This document shows positions 9,748-17,868 of a DNA stretch of 64,000 bases, in pieces. The notes below the pieces were generated by a model. It had not been told where the DNA came from, ran no database searches, and worked only from the letters and a program-made list of their open reading frames with translations. A program made the translations under genes and the position numbers. This DNA comes from Micromonospora parathelypteridis. Its GTDB lineage: Bacteria; Actinomycetota; Actinomycetes; Mycobacteriales; Micromonosporaceae. Location of the stretch: contig NZ_JACHDP010000001.1 in NCBI RefSeq assembly GCF_014201145.1, forward strand, positions 3,658,001-3,722,000, in the 5' to 3' direction. Each line of letters opens with the position of its first letter. Positions within the stretch are counted from its first letter, which is position 1.

Positions 9748-9783
9748 CCGACGGCACCCGGACGGCGGTGCCCGTCGGTCAGC
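9743..9783. terminator. bidirectional hairpin between convergent genes
   Basis: GCTGACCGACGG pairs with CCGTCGGTCAGC, with a short extension and a one-base bulge. It overlaps the stop of the small membrane protein and sits just before the stop of the opposing 9793-12279 gene. Confidence 0.6.
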
Positions 9784-9792
9784 GAGCGTCGG

Positions 9793-12279
9793 TCAGTCCG
9801 CCAGCACCGCCGCGGTGATTCGATGTAGCGCGAACGTGTGCAGCATCTCGGTCCGCTCGTCCTCGGCGCGGAGGTAGCCGGCGCCGATCGAGACCGGCTT
9901 GACCAGTCGGGACGCGGTCGCCCCGTGTGCGTCGACGTAACCGACCCAGACCAGCGCCTTGTCGCGCACCGCCTGCTGGAGCACCGCCAGGGCCTCGCTG
10001 TGCGTGTGCGCCGGCACCGGGCCACCGCCCAGCCCCGCCGCCCCGCCGCGGACCACCGCCGGTGCCCGTCGGGCCGCCCGCGCCGCCGCGTCACCCCGCC
10101 GGATGTGCTCCACCACCCCGAGCAGCCGGGGCATGGGCAGCTTCGGGGCGGCCAGCGGGTCGAGCGTCCGGGTGGTCACCGACACCCGGGCCGGGGCCCG
10201 CCGGATCCGTGGCCGGGCCAGCACCGTGCTGCCGGTGCCGTCCTCCTGCACCGGGGCGAACCCGGCGTCGCGCAGCGCGCCCAGCAGCCGACCGACCTGG
10301 TACTGCGTACACAGCACCGTCGGGGCGAGCCGGCGCAGCGCCAATGACTCCAGCCGGCGGTCGGCCAGCACCTCGCTGAGCAGAGCCTCGTCGTCGCTGC
10401 GCAGGTACGCCCCGGCCAACCCGACCCGCAGCCCGCCGTGCTTACGCGCCACGTCGTCGACCAGGTAGGTGAGCCCCTGCGGCACCGGGGTACGCGACCG
10501 TCGCCGGAACACGTCGTGCAGGTCGTCGGCCGTGTAGCCGGAATCCAGTGCTCGCCGCACGCTCGCCGTGGTGACCCGGTGCACGCTGGCTCCACCGGCC
10601 GACTCGAGTTCGGTCATCGCCTCCAACTCGGCGGCGAGCGCCGGCTCGGGTGGGCCGGGCACCACCACGGTCAGGTCGGCCTGCACCAGGAAGTGGTCGA
10701 CCGGGGCGGGCAGCAGCGCGTCCAGCGCTCGGGCGGCACTGGACGGGTCCCCGCTCTCGACATCGGCGTGCACGCCCAGCGGGTCGTCGCCGCCCCGCTC
10801 GTCGGTCGACGTCAGCTCACCCAGCAGCAGCCGACCGTACGAGGTGAGCGCCCCCAGCCCGGTGACGCCGAGCTGGGCGGCCTCCGCCAGCACCTCCCGG
10901 TGGGCCGCGTCTCGGCCCCGGCTGCGCCGCGGCGCCCGCCAGTCCAGCAGGTCCTGCACTTCCTCCGGGGTGGGCGCGGTCGCCGGCTCCAGGTCGGCGA
11001 GCACGCTGAGCACCGCCCGTCGGGTGGCCGGCACGCTGGCCCGTTCGGCCTCGGCGGAGAGCGCGGTGATCGGCCGGTCCCGGTCGTCACGGCGGCCGAC
11101 CAGCCCCACCTGCCGGGTCATGGTCAGCCAGGCTTGGGCGAGCTGCTCCCAACGCTGGGCCAGCGAGGCGGCCCGCCACACCTCGTACCCGCCGGTCGGC
11201 AGCACCTGCTGGTCCGCCCCGTACCGGCTGGTGGTCGCGCCCGGCATCTCCAGCTCGCCGGCGAGCCCCGCCGCGTACGCCACCTCGAGCAGCAGCGCGG
11301 TGGTCGGTTCGTCCAGCCCGCCGGTACGTGCCAACCGACGCAGGTCCCGCACACCGATGCCGCCCGAGCGCAGCACCGGCGCGGGCTCGTCGGCGAGTTG
11401 CTCCAGCAGCCCTTCGGTGTGTCGGACCACCTCCATCGTCTGCCCGGCTCCCGCCGAGTCGACCGCCTTCGGCTCGCGCGGTGCGGCGGCCACCGGTGGC
11501 GGGCTGGTGCGCAGCGGCCCGAGCGGCCCGCTGTCGCGGCGCAGCAGCAGGCCGACCTCGCGCGGCAGCTCCACCGTGCCGCTGGTCGTCGACGAACCGG
11601 TCGTCACGGGGACCAGCAGCCGGTTGTCGACGAGCCAGCGCACCGGGGAGCCGGTCGGGGCGCCGCCGTTGGTCGGGTCGGAGAGCACCGGGTCCTCCGC
11701 GCCGAGCGGCGGCGCCTGCAACGCGCCCGGGGGCACACTGCCCACCGGTGGGCCGGCCGCCAACCGGTCCAGGATCGCCCGGGCCGAGGGTGGGGCGGCA
11801 AGCAGCGTCCGTCGAAGCTTCGCCGGGTCCGCGCAGAGCGCGGCCGTGCGCGGGTCCAGCTCCGCGGCTGGCCGGCCGAGCCCAGCGGGGTACGGGGCGA
11901 CCTCGTCGACGGCGGGCACCACCTGCAGCGCGTGCTCCGGGCCGTACAGCAGGAAGAGCGCGCGCAGCCGAGCCACGGCGGCTCGGATGGCCGTCGGTGC
12001 CGGCGGGTGCGGCCCGGCGGTCGCCATCGCGAGTACGGCGTCGGTGGCCGTGGTGCCGTCGTCCGGGCTGCGGGTGAGGCGGGCCGCGTCGAGGATCTGG
12101 AGGGTGAACTGGTCCAGCCCGTCCAGCGCGCGGGCCACCGAGACCCGGGACTGGGCCCGGATGGCCAGGGCGGAGACGTCGGCCGGCACGGGCACGACGA
12201 GGTCAGGCCGCAGCTGGAGCAGCGCGGCCAGCGACTCATCGGGCAGCGACCGCAGGTGGTCGGCGAGTGAGGTGGTCAT
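9793..12279 (-). CDS. helicase-associated (Helicase_C_3-type) protein
   Basis: The product has 828 residues. It matches the actinobacterial protein annotated as helicase-associated or XPB/Ssl2-like, found next to XPB. The N-terminal half (LADHLRSLPDESLAALLQLR, then repeated winged-helix-like segments) lacks Walker A and B motifs, so it is not itself an ATP-driven helicase. The centre has the Helicase_C_3-like stretch (FLVQADLTVVVPGPPEPALA). The C-terminus (ALVWVGYVDAHGATASRLV... GYLRAEDERTEMLHTFALHRI) resembles a WYL-type ligand-sensing domain. A role with XPB in DNA repair is inferred from conserved neighbourhood only. The start is ATG 12279. Confidence 0.82.
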   Translation of the reverse strand: MTTSLADHLRSLPDESLAALLQLRPDLVVPVPADVSALAIRAQSRVSVARALDGLDQFTLQILDAARLTRSPDDGTTATDAVLAMATAGPHPPAPTAIRAAVARLRALFLLYGPEHALQVVPAVDEVAPYPAGLGRPAAELDPRTAALCADPAKLRRTLLAAPPSARAILDRLAAGPPVGSVPPGALQAPPLGAEDPVLSDPTNGGAPTGSPVRWLVDNRLLVPVTTGSSTTSGTVELPREVGLLLRRDSGPLGPLRTSPPPVAAAPREPKAVDSAGAGQTMEVVRHTEGLLEQLADEPAPVLRSGGIGVRDLRRLARTGGLDEPTTALLLEVAYAAGLAGELEMPGATTSRYGADQQVLPTGGYEVWRAASLAQRWEQLAQAWLTMTRQVGLVGRRDDRDRPITALSAEAERASVPATRRAVLSVLADLEPATAPTPEEVQDLLDWRAPRRSRGRDAAHREVLAEAAQLGVTGLGALTSYGRLLLGELTSTDERGGDDPLGVHADVESGDPSSAARALDALLPAPVDHFLVQADLTVVVPGPPEPALAAELEAMTELESAGGASVHRVTTASVRRALDSGYTADDLHDVFRRRSRTPVPQGLTYLVDDVARKHGGLRVGLAGAYLRSDDEALLSEVLADRRLESLALRRLAPTVLCTQYQVGRLLGALRDAGFAPVQEDGTGSTVLARPRIRRAPARVSVTTRTLDPLAAPKLPMPRLLGVVEHIRRGDAAARAARRAPAVVRGGAAGLGGGPVPAHTHSEALAVLQQAVRDKALVWVGYVDAHGATASRLVKPVSIGAGYLRAEDERTEMLHTFALHRITAAVLAD

Positions 12280-12363
12280 CGTCTTTCCACGCTAGCCCGG
12301 CACCGGGCTGTCGCGCCTCTCGGACGTCCGGCCGGCTGCGAGTCGGCGGGTACGTTTCTCGGC

Positions 12364-12987
12364 ATGTACGCCCTGACGGTCGGATTTGATCTCGACATGA
12401 CCCTGGTTGACTCCCGCCCCGGCATCGCTGCCACCTACCGGGCGCTGACCGCGAGGACCGGTGTGCCGGTGGACGCGGAGCTGGCGGTGTCCCGTCTCGG
12501 CCCGCCGCTGCGTACCGAGATCGCCCACTGGTTTCCGCCGGAGCAGGTGGAGTCGGCCGTTCGCGTGTACCGCGAGCTGTACCCGGCGTACGCGATCATC
12601 CCGACGGTCCCGCTGCCCGGCGCACGGGAGGCCATCGACGCGATCCGTGCTCGGGGCGGGCGTGTGCTGGTCGTCACTTCGAAGATCGGTCGGCTGGCCC
12701 AGCTGCACCTGGATCACCTCGGCATCACGGTCGACGAGTTGGCCGGTGACCTGTTCGCCGAGCAGAAGGCGACCGCCCTGCGGGAGCACGACGCGACCCA
12801 CTACGTCGGTGACCATGTGGCCGACATGGTCGCGGCGGCGGCCGCCGGAGTGCCCGGTATCGGCGTCGCGACCGGCCCCTGCTCCCCCGATGAGCTGCGG
12901 GCCGCCGGGGCGGACGTGGTGCTGGATGATCTCCGCGAATTCCCGGCGGCGCTCGACGGCATGATCCAGCTAGCCTTGGAGCAGTAG
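12364..12987 (+). CDS. HAD-superfamily phosphatase (phosphoglycolate phosphatase-like)
   Basis: This 207-aa protein opens with the HAD motif I FDLDMTLVDS (D9 and D11). A helical cap follows. Motif II is VVTSK, motif III contains the EQKATAL lysine, and motif IV is YVGDHVADM. The size and cap fit the Gph/PGP subfamily. The substrate cannot be read from sequence. It is divergent from the helicase-associated gene and 27 bp upstream of the cold-shock gene on the same strand, so co-transcription is plausible. Confidence 0.85.
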   Translation: MYALTVGFDLDMTLVDSRPGIAATYRALTARTGVPVDAELAVSRLGPPLRTEIAHWFPPEQVESAVRVYRELYPAYAIIPTVPLPGAREAIDAIRARGGRVLVVTSKIGRLAQLHLDHLGITVDELAGDLFAEQKATALREHDATHYVGDHVADMVAAAAAGVPGIGVATGPCSPDELRAAGADVVLDDLREFPAALDGMIQLALEQ

Positions 12988-13014
12988 CGGCTCAAGTGAA
13001 GCAGGGGTTTTCAG

Positions 13015-13401
13015 GTGCCTACGGGTCGAGTGAAGTGGTACGACACGGCCAAGGGATACGGCTTCGTCACCAGTGACGAGGGCGGCGACGTGTTCCTGCC
13101 CAAGGGGGCGTTGCCGGCGGGTGTCACCGACCTCAAGGGTGGCCAACGGGTCGACTTCAGCGTGGTGGACAGCCGCCGGGGCGCGCAGGCCATGGGAGTC
13201 AAGCTGCTGGACGCACCGCCGTCGATGGCGGAGTTGCGCCGTCGGCCGGCCGAGGAACTGCACGGCCTGGTCGAAGACATGATCAAGGTGCTGGAGGCGA
13301 AGGTCCAGCCGGACCTGCGCCGGGGTCGGTACCCGGACAAGAAGACCGCCCAGAAGATCGCTCAGCTGGTCCACGCCGTAGCGAACGAGCTGGAGGTCTG
13401 A
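13015..13401 (+). CDS. cold-shock domain protein with C-terminal extension
   Basis: The protein has 128 residues beginning at GTG 13015 after GCAGGGG. The first 65 residues are a cold-shock domain with RNP1 KGYGFVTS and RNP2 DVFLPKG, which bind single-stranded nucleic acid. A helical tail of about 60 residues (MAELRRRPAEELHGLVEDMIKVLE...) makes it about twice the length of a classical CspA; this long form is common in actinomycetes. Its last 40 bp overlap the 3' end of mqnD on the opposite strand. Confidence 0.92.
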   Translation: MPTGRVKWYDTAKGYGFVTSDEGGDVFLPKGALPAGVTDLKGGQRVDFSVVDSRRGAQAMGVKLLDAPPSMAELRRRPAEELHGLVEDMIKVLEAKVQPDLRRGRYPDKKTAQKIAQLVHAVANELEV

Positions 13402-14219
13402 GGCACCAGCCCGGCGGTGGCGGCGCGGTCAAGCAGTGCCGTCACCGCGGCGAATCCGGCCTCGCCCAGGTCCGCGGTGAACTCGTTGACGTAGAGGCCG
13501 ATGTGCCGGTCCACCACGTCGAGTTCCATCTCCTGGGCGTGCGCCAGCACGTACTCCCGGCTGGCCGCCGGGTCCGCCCAGGCCTGCCGGACCGACTCGC
13601 GGACCCACCCGGCCGCAGCCTCCGGGTCCACCGCGCCACGACGGGCCAGGATCGCGCCGAGCGGGATGGGTAGGCCGGTGTCGGCCTCCCACCACTCGCC
13701 GAGGTCGACCAGGGCGCTCAGGCCGTGCCGGTGGTAGGTGAACCGGGCCTCGTGGATGACCAGCCCAGCGTCGTAGCGGCCGGCCGCGACGCCCGGCATG
13801 ATCTCGTGGAACGGAACCACCTCGATCCGGGCCGGCGGCCGTCCGGCCGACCAGAGCCGGAACAGCAGGTACGCGGTGGTCCGGTCACCCGGCACCGCCA
13901 CTGTGGCGCCGGTCAGGTCGGTGCGGTCCGGCCCGCCGTCGCGGTCGCCCCGGGTGAGCACGAGCGGGCCGCAGCCACGACCGAGCGCGCCACCGCAGGG
14001 CAGCAGGTGGTAGTCGTCGAGCAGCCAGGGCAACGCCGCGAAACTCACCTTCACCAGGTCGAACGCGCCCCGCTCGGCCGCCGTGTTGGTGACGTCCACG
14101 TCGGCGTACGTCACCTCGACCGGCGGCGCATCGGGCACCCGCCCGTGCACCAGGGCGTGGAAGACGAACGTGTCGTTGGGGCAGGGCGAGATCGCCAGAG
14201 AGAGCGCCACGCCCCTCAC
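13362..14219 (-). CDS. mqnD: 1,4-dihydroxy-6-naphthoate synthase (MqnD)
   Basis: This 285-aa enzyme acts in the futalosine route to menaquinone, converting cyclic dehypoxanthine futalosine to 1,4-dihydroxy-6-naphthoate. The N-terminal signature SLAISPCPNDTFVFHALVHG and the FDLVKVSFAALP, LGRGCGPLVL and LVIHEARFTY blocks fit the family. I place the start at GTG 14219 (MRGVALSLA), preceded by GGAGGCGGGG; GTG 14210 is possible but has poor spacing. The open frame continues far upstream without family similarity. The stop lies inside the cold-shock gene, giving a 40-bp convergent overlap. Its pathway partner mqnB is 1.3 kb upstream on the same strand, separated by an unrelated gene. Confidence 0.93.
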   Translation of the reverse strand: MRGVALSLAISPCPNDTFVFHALVHGRVPDAPPVEVTYADVDVTNTAAERGAFDLVKVSFAALPWLLDDYHLLPCGGALGRGCGPLVLTRGDRDGGPDRTDLTGATVAVPGDRTTAYLLFRLWSAGRPPARIEVVPFHEIMPGVAAGRYDAGLVIHEARFTYHRHGLSALVDLGEWWEADTGLPIPLGAILARRGAVDPEAAAGWVRESVRQAWADPAASREYVLAHAQEMELDVVDRHIGLYVNEFTADLGEAGFAAVTALLDRAATAGLVPQTSSSFATAWTS

Positions 14220-14335
14220 GTTAGCCCCGCCTCCGCCCCGGTCAGTCGCCGCGGTCCCGCACCTGTGATCCGCCGGGCACCCGCCGCCCTCTCCGCGAGC
14301 CGCCGCCTGTCCGCCAGCCGCTGTCTCTGCTGCTC

Positions 14336-14582
14336 CCTGTAGAGCTGCCCCGTCTGTGGGGCGCGATGCCGGCGGTGACGGCCGTCGAATCGTCGACCCA
14401 CTCGGCGGCAACTCGTCGGCGGAAGAGTAGGGCAGGTCACGCTTCGGGCCTCTCCGACTGTCGGCGCCAAATTGAGCCCGCCGTCCGGCCACGTGAGCCT
14501 CGCTGTCGGCAGGGCCCTGGGGGACTGCCGTGCCGGCGAGGTGCACCCGTGTCGTGCCCCACCGACGGGGCAGCTCTACAGG
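14336..14582. repeat. 31-bp inverted repeat spanning 247 bp upstream of mqnD
   Basis: Positions 14336-14366 and 14552-14582 are reverse complements over 31 bp with two mismatches (core CTGTAGAGCTGCCCCGTC). About 185 bp lie between them and no convincing gene is present there. The size and shape resemble a miniature inverted-repeat element, or two facing copies of a binding or recombination site. It occupies most of the gene-free stretch 14220-14679 between mqnD and the HTH-GNAT gene. Confidence 0.7.
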
Positions 14583-14616
14583 CGCTGACGAAGGGATGTA
14601 CACAGCGCTGGACACA

Positions 14617-14637
14617 CTATCCACAGGGTTGTCCACA
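14617..14637 (+). promoter_or_regulatory. pair of DnaA-box-like sites
   Basis: CTATCCACA (14617-14625) and TTGTCCACA (14629-14637) lie in direct orientation 12 bp apart. TTGTCCACA is, from memory, the preferred DnaA box of GC-rich actinomycetes. Two close copies 43 bp before a start codon could mean DnaA-linked regulation of the downstream gene. Two boxes are far too few for an origin. Confidence 0.55.
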
Positions 14638-14679
14638 GGTGGACGGGCGCTGTTGACGACGCGAGCTGAGCGGAAAACC

Positions 14680-15531
14680 ATGGACGGGTGGCTGCCGACT
14701 TGGGTGCGATCGACGTGGGGGCAACCCCTGCGGGACCTTCGTCGACGGGCCGACCTGAGCCAGCGCGAGTTGGCCGAGAGGTCCGGAGTCCCGAAGAGCA
14801 CGTTGGCTCGGATCGAGGCGGCGCAGGGTGCCGGGCCGGCGTTCCGCACGGTGGAGCGGCTGGTCCGTGCGGCTGGCGGTGAGATTGTTCTTAAACTCCC
14901 CAACGCCCACTCCTCTGCGGCGGTCGACGAGTCACCGCAGGCGCCTGACAACGAGCTGCGGGACGAGGCCGGCCGCCGGTACCCGGCGCACCTCGACGTC
15001 CGTCGAGTCCTGACCCTCAAGGACTGGCCGGCCGCCTGGTGGGTGCACTCCTACACCCTCCCGCAGCGGTTGTGGCCGGTACGCGTCCCGGAGCTGACCT
15101 ATGACCTCGATCGAGCACGACGTGACGAGCGGCGGTTGCGGGACCGGACACGGGCTCAGGTGCGGTTTCGGCGCGCGTTCGATGGGCTGCCAGCCACCTC
15201 TTGGCGCTTTCTCGCCGAGGTGCCCGGGGCCGGGCCGGTCGGTGAGTTGCGGGCCCATGAGCGAAGCTTGGACCTCCTCCTTGGCGAGGATTGGGGCGAC
15301 CGGCGTGAGCTGGTATTGGAGAGCATTGTCGTTGCTCCCGGCCTACGAACCCTGGGCCTGGGGCGTCAGCTGATCGAACTGCTGGCCAGGGAGATGGCAG
15401 TCGCCGACATCCGTACCATCCACGCGATAGCCGACGGCGGCAACGTCGAGTTTCTGCTCGCCTGCGGGTTCGAGCTGCAGGCAGGTCGGCCGTCGGCGCT
15501 CACGCTCGAGGTCCGTCCCCCTCGGCCGTAG
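14680..15531 (+). CDS. HTH (XRE) regulator fused to a GNAT-like domain
   Basis: The protein has 283 residues from ATG 14680 (MDGWLPTWVRSTWG). Residues about 10-70 are a Cro/CI helix-turn-helix (LRDLRRRADLSQRELAERSG... KSTLARIEAAQG). The middle part is basic and unrecognised. The C-terminal part contains VLESIVVAPGLRTLGLGRQL, which fits the acetyl-CoA-binding motif A of GNAT enzymes (R/Q-x-x-G-x-G/A), followed by VEFLLACGFE. It may be a DNA-binding acetyltransferase or a ligand-sensing regulator. It sits between mqnD and mqnB, pointing against both, and its stop directly abuts the mqnB stop with no spacer. Its composition looks slightly less GC-rich than its neighbours, and it appears to be an insertion into the mqn locus. 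Confidence 0.75.
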   Translation: MDGWLPTWVRSTWGQPLRDLRRRADLSQRELAERSGVPKSTLARIEAAQGAGPAFRTVERLVRAAGGEIVLKLPNAHSSAAVDESPQAPDNELRDEAGRRYPAHLDVRRVLTLKDWPAAWWVHSYTLPQRLWPVRVPELTYDLDRARRDERRLRDRTRAQVRFRRAFDGLPATSWRFLAEVPGAGPVGELRAHERSLDLLLGEDWGDRRELVLESIVVAPGLRTLGLGRQLIELLAREMAVADIRTIHAIADGGNVEFLLACGFELQAGRPSALTLEVRPPRP

Positions 15532-16182
15532 TCAGCGCAGCGCTGGGGCTGCTGCGGTCAGCGCGGCGAGAGCGTCGCGCAGTCGCCAGGCGTTGCGGTC
15601 ACGAGGGCCGATCGGGTTGGAGATGGTGCGTAGCTCGGCGAAGGGCACCCCGGCCTGCGCTGCGGCGACCGCCACGCCGTACCCCTCCATGGCCTCGGCG
15701 ACCGCCTCCGGATGCCTGCGGCGCAGCTCCTCGGTGCTGGCGGCGGTGCCGGTGACCGTGCTGAGCGTGAGCACCGGGCCGGTCGTGGCCGCCGGAAGGG
15801 CGGCCCGCAGCGCCGCCAGGAGGCCCGGGTCGGCCTGCACCACACTGCCGGCACCGAGCAGCGCGAGCGGCATGCCCAACTCGTCGACGGGGATGAAACC
15901 GTCCGGCGACTCGGCACCCAGGTCGGCGGCGATGCTGGCGGTGCCGAGCACCGTGTCGCCGACTTCGGCCCGCCCGGTGAAGCCGCCGGCCACGCCGGCG
16001 CTGATTACCGCACGGTACGGGCGACCCGTGGCCTCGGCCAGCGCCAACAGCCGGGCGGTGGCGGCGCCGGCGACGGCCGGGCCCACGCCGACCGGGGCGA
16101 CGGTCACGGTGGCATCGGCCAGCCCGGCACGGACCGCGTCCGCCTCGGCTGGCACCGCCGTCACCACCAACAGGCCGGTCAC
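15532..16182 (-). CDS. mqnB: futalosine hydrolase (MqnB)
   Basis: This 216-aa nucleosidase belongs to the PNP/MTAN fold. It removes hypoxanthine from futalosine in the menaquinone pathway. The diagnostic blocks are VTAVPAEADAVRAGL, AVISAGVAGGF, the substrate-binding AEAMEGYGVAVAAAQAGVPF (with the M-E-G/Y element) and the C-terminal ELRTISNPIGPRDRNAW. It starts at GTG 16182, which overlaps the stop of the upstream MFS gene by 4 bp (GTGA), so the two are translationally coupled. Confidence 0.93.
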   Translation of the reverse strand: MTGLLVVTAVPAEADAVRAGLADATVTVAPVGVGPAVAGAATARLLALAEATGRPYRAVISAGVAGGFTGRAEVGDTVLGTASIAADLGAESPDGFIPVDELGMPLALLGAGSVVQADPGLLAALRAALPAATTGPVLTLSTVTGTAASTEELRRRHPEAVAEAMEGYGVAVAAAQAGVPFAELRTISNPIGPRDRNAWRLRDALAALTAAAPALR

Positions 16183-17780
16183 GGAAGTGAGCCGGGGGAT
16201 TCGCGGCGGGTCTCGTCGTCAGCGCCCCCACCCGGGCCACCGACGGCCGAGGACGGTCGATAGATGTGGTAGCCCGGCGGGGTCAGGCCCGGCTCCTCGT
16301 ACTGCGGGGAACTGGTCTGGGCCGGTGCCGGCGAGGTGGGCGCGGAGGCCTCGGGCTCGTCCGCCAGCTCGTCTTCGGTCAGCTCGTCGTCGCCGAGCGG
16401 CCGGCCGGCCAGCTTTTCTCCGCGCAGCCGGGCGGCGACCAGCACACCCCGGATCGCGGCCAGGACGCCGACCCCGGCGGCGACGGCGATGCCCATCCGG
16501 CCGTTGAACGGGACCAACCCGAGCCCGCCGCCGGCGACGAAGGCGAGCATCAGCACCGTCTCGGAATGAGCGAAGGAGCTGGCTCGCAGCCGTTCCGGGA
16601 TGCGCTCCTGGATCGAGGCGTCCACGGCCAGCTTCGCCACCCCGCTGACCAGCGCGGCGACCAGGCAGAGCAGGGCGACCATCAGGAGCGAGAACTGGAT
16701 GACGGCGAGCACCGCCACCCCAGCCACAATGATCATGCTGCTCGACTGGATGGCGGTCGGCCGGTGGATGCGCAGACGGGTGCCGACGGCGGTCGCCAGG
16801 AAACTGCCGACCGCGAGTGCGGCGCCGACCACCCCCAACGCCCACTCGGCGCCCAGATCCCGGCCGAACACCACAGTGGTCAGATCGCCCTTCTTGATCG
16901 CGAACGCGAGGAAGAGCAGCAGGAAGCCGTACACCGCGCGTAGGGTCGCGGCGCCGATCAGGGAGGCGATCACCACCCGTCCGGCGGGACGACCCCGGCC
17001 CAGCGGACGATCGCCACGACGACGGCCCAGCGCGCGCAGCGGCCGGGGAACCCGCTCCGGTGGCTCCGAGTCGGCCTTCGGCGGCAACCGTAGGGAAATC
17101 ACCATGCCGATCAGGAAGATCACCGACGCCACGCGCAGCGGCCACTGCGGCCCGAACCAGAACGCGGCCAACCCGATCGGCGCCACCAGCGCGCCCGCGA
17201 CCGTGCCGTAGACGCTGGCCCGAGCACCCACCTGGGAGAGGCCGAGGCCTTCCGGCAGCAACCGGGGCACCGCGGCGGACCGGGCCACGCCGTACGCCCG
17301 GGACAGCGCGAGCACCCCGAACGCGGCCGGATAGAGCCCGAAGCCGTGGATGTAGTCGGAGATCAGCCAGGCCAGGAACGCGCGGCCGAGCATCGTGGCG
17401 GCCAGCGCGTACCGCCGGCCGTGCCGAAAGTGGTCCAGCAGCGGGCCCACCACGGGGGCGAGCATCGCAAACGGCACCATGGTCACCAGCAGGTAGATCG
17501 CGACCTTGCTGCGGGCCTCGCCCAGCGGCACGTTGAAGAAGATCGTCCCGGCCAGGCCGATGGCGATCAGCGTGTCACCGGCACAGGAGACCGCGTGCAG
17601 GTCGAACAGGCGAACCATGCCGACCTCACCGCCGGCGCCCCGGGTCCGGGCCCGACCAGCCCGTCGGGTCACCCAGCGGCCGCTGCCCACCGAACCGCGC
17701 AGCAGCAGTCGAACGGCGCGAATAGCGGTGCCGATGGTCCGCCCGAGGACGGATCGCCCGGAGCGGGAGTACGACGGCAT
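16179..17780 (-). CDS. MFS transporter with long disordered tail
   Basis: This is a 533-aa membrane protein with about 10-12 hydrophobic segments in the first 430 residues (for example VAIYLLVTMVPFAMLAPVVG and VIASLIGAATLRAVYGFLLL). A Pro/Glu/Ser-rich tail of about 90 residues (ELTEDELADEPEASAPTSPA and beyond) is likely cytoplasmic. I start it at ATG 17780 (MPSYSRSGRS) with GGGCGAGG eight bases upstream; ATG 17789 is the alternative. Actinobacteria commonly keep this MFS gene beside mqnB or the DUF3027 gene. The substrate is unknown. It is coupled to mqnB by a 4-bp overlap and is divergent from the DUF3027 gene. Confidence 0.85.
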   Translation of the reverse strand: MPSYSRSGRSVLGRTIGTAIRAVRLLLRGSVGSGRWVTRRAGRARTRGAGGEVGMVRLFDLHAVSCAGDTLIAIGLAGTIFFNVPLGEARSKVAIYLLVTMVPFAMLAPVVGPLLDHFRHGRRYALAATMLGRAFLAWLISDYIHGFGLYPAAFGVLALSRAYGVARSAAVPRLLPEGLGLSQVGARASVYGTVAGALVAPIGLAAFWFGPQWPLRVASVIFLIGMVISLRLPPKADSEPPERVPRPLRALGRRRGDRPLGRGRPAGRVVIASLIGAATLRAVYGFLLLFLAFAIKKGDLTTVVFGRDLGAEWALGVVGAALAVGSFLATAVGTRLRIHRPTAIQSSSMIIVAGVAVLAVIQFSLLMVALLCLVAALVSGVAKLAVDASIQERIPERLRASSFAHSETVLMLAFVAGGGLGLVPFNGRMGIAVAAGVGVLAAIRGVLVAARLRGEKLAGRPLGDDELTEDELADEPEASAPTSPAPAQTSSPQYEEPGLTPPGYHIYRPSSAVGGPGGGADDETRRESPGSLP

Positions 17781-17868
17781 GTGCACCATCCTCGCCCATC
17801 TGATCCAGGTACGCCGCACCACTGCGCGGAAAGGTTCCCCGGGAGTCCCTGTCACCCCTGCGGGGCGC

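Noticed and set aside
14617..14637. Replication origin
   Set aside because: Only two DnaA-like boxes occur, there is no AT-rich unwinding region, and dnaA, dnaN or recF are not nearby.
14220..15020. N-terminal extension of mqnD by about 270 residues
   Set aside because: The extra part has no MqnD similarity, crosses the inverted repeat and runs antisense to the HTH-GNAT gene. The family start is near 14219.
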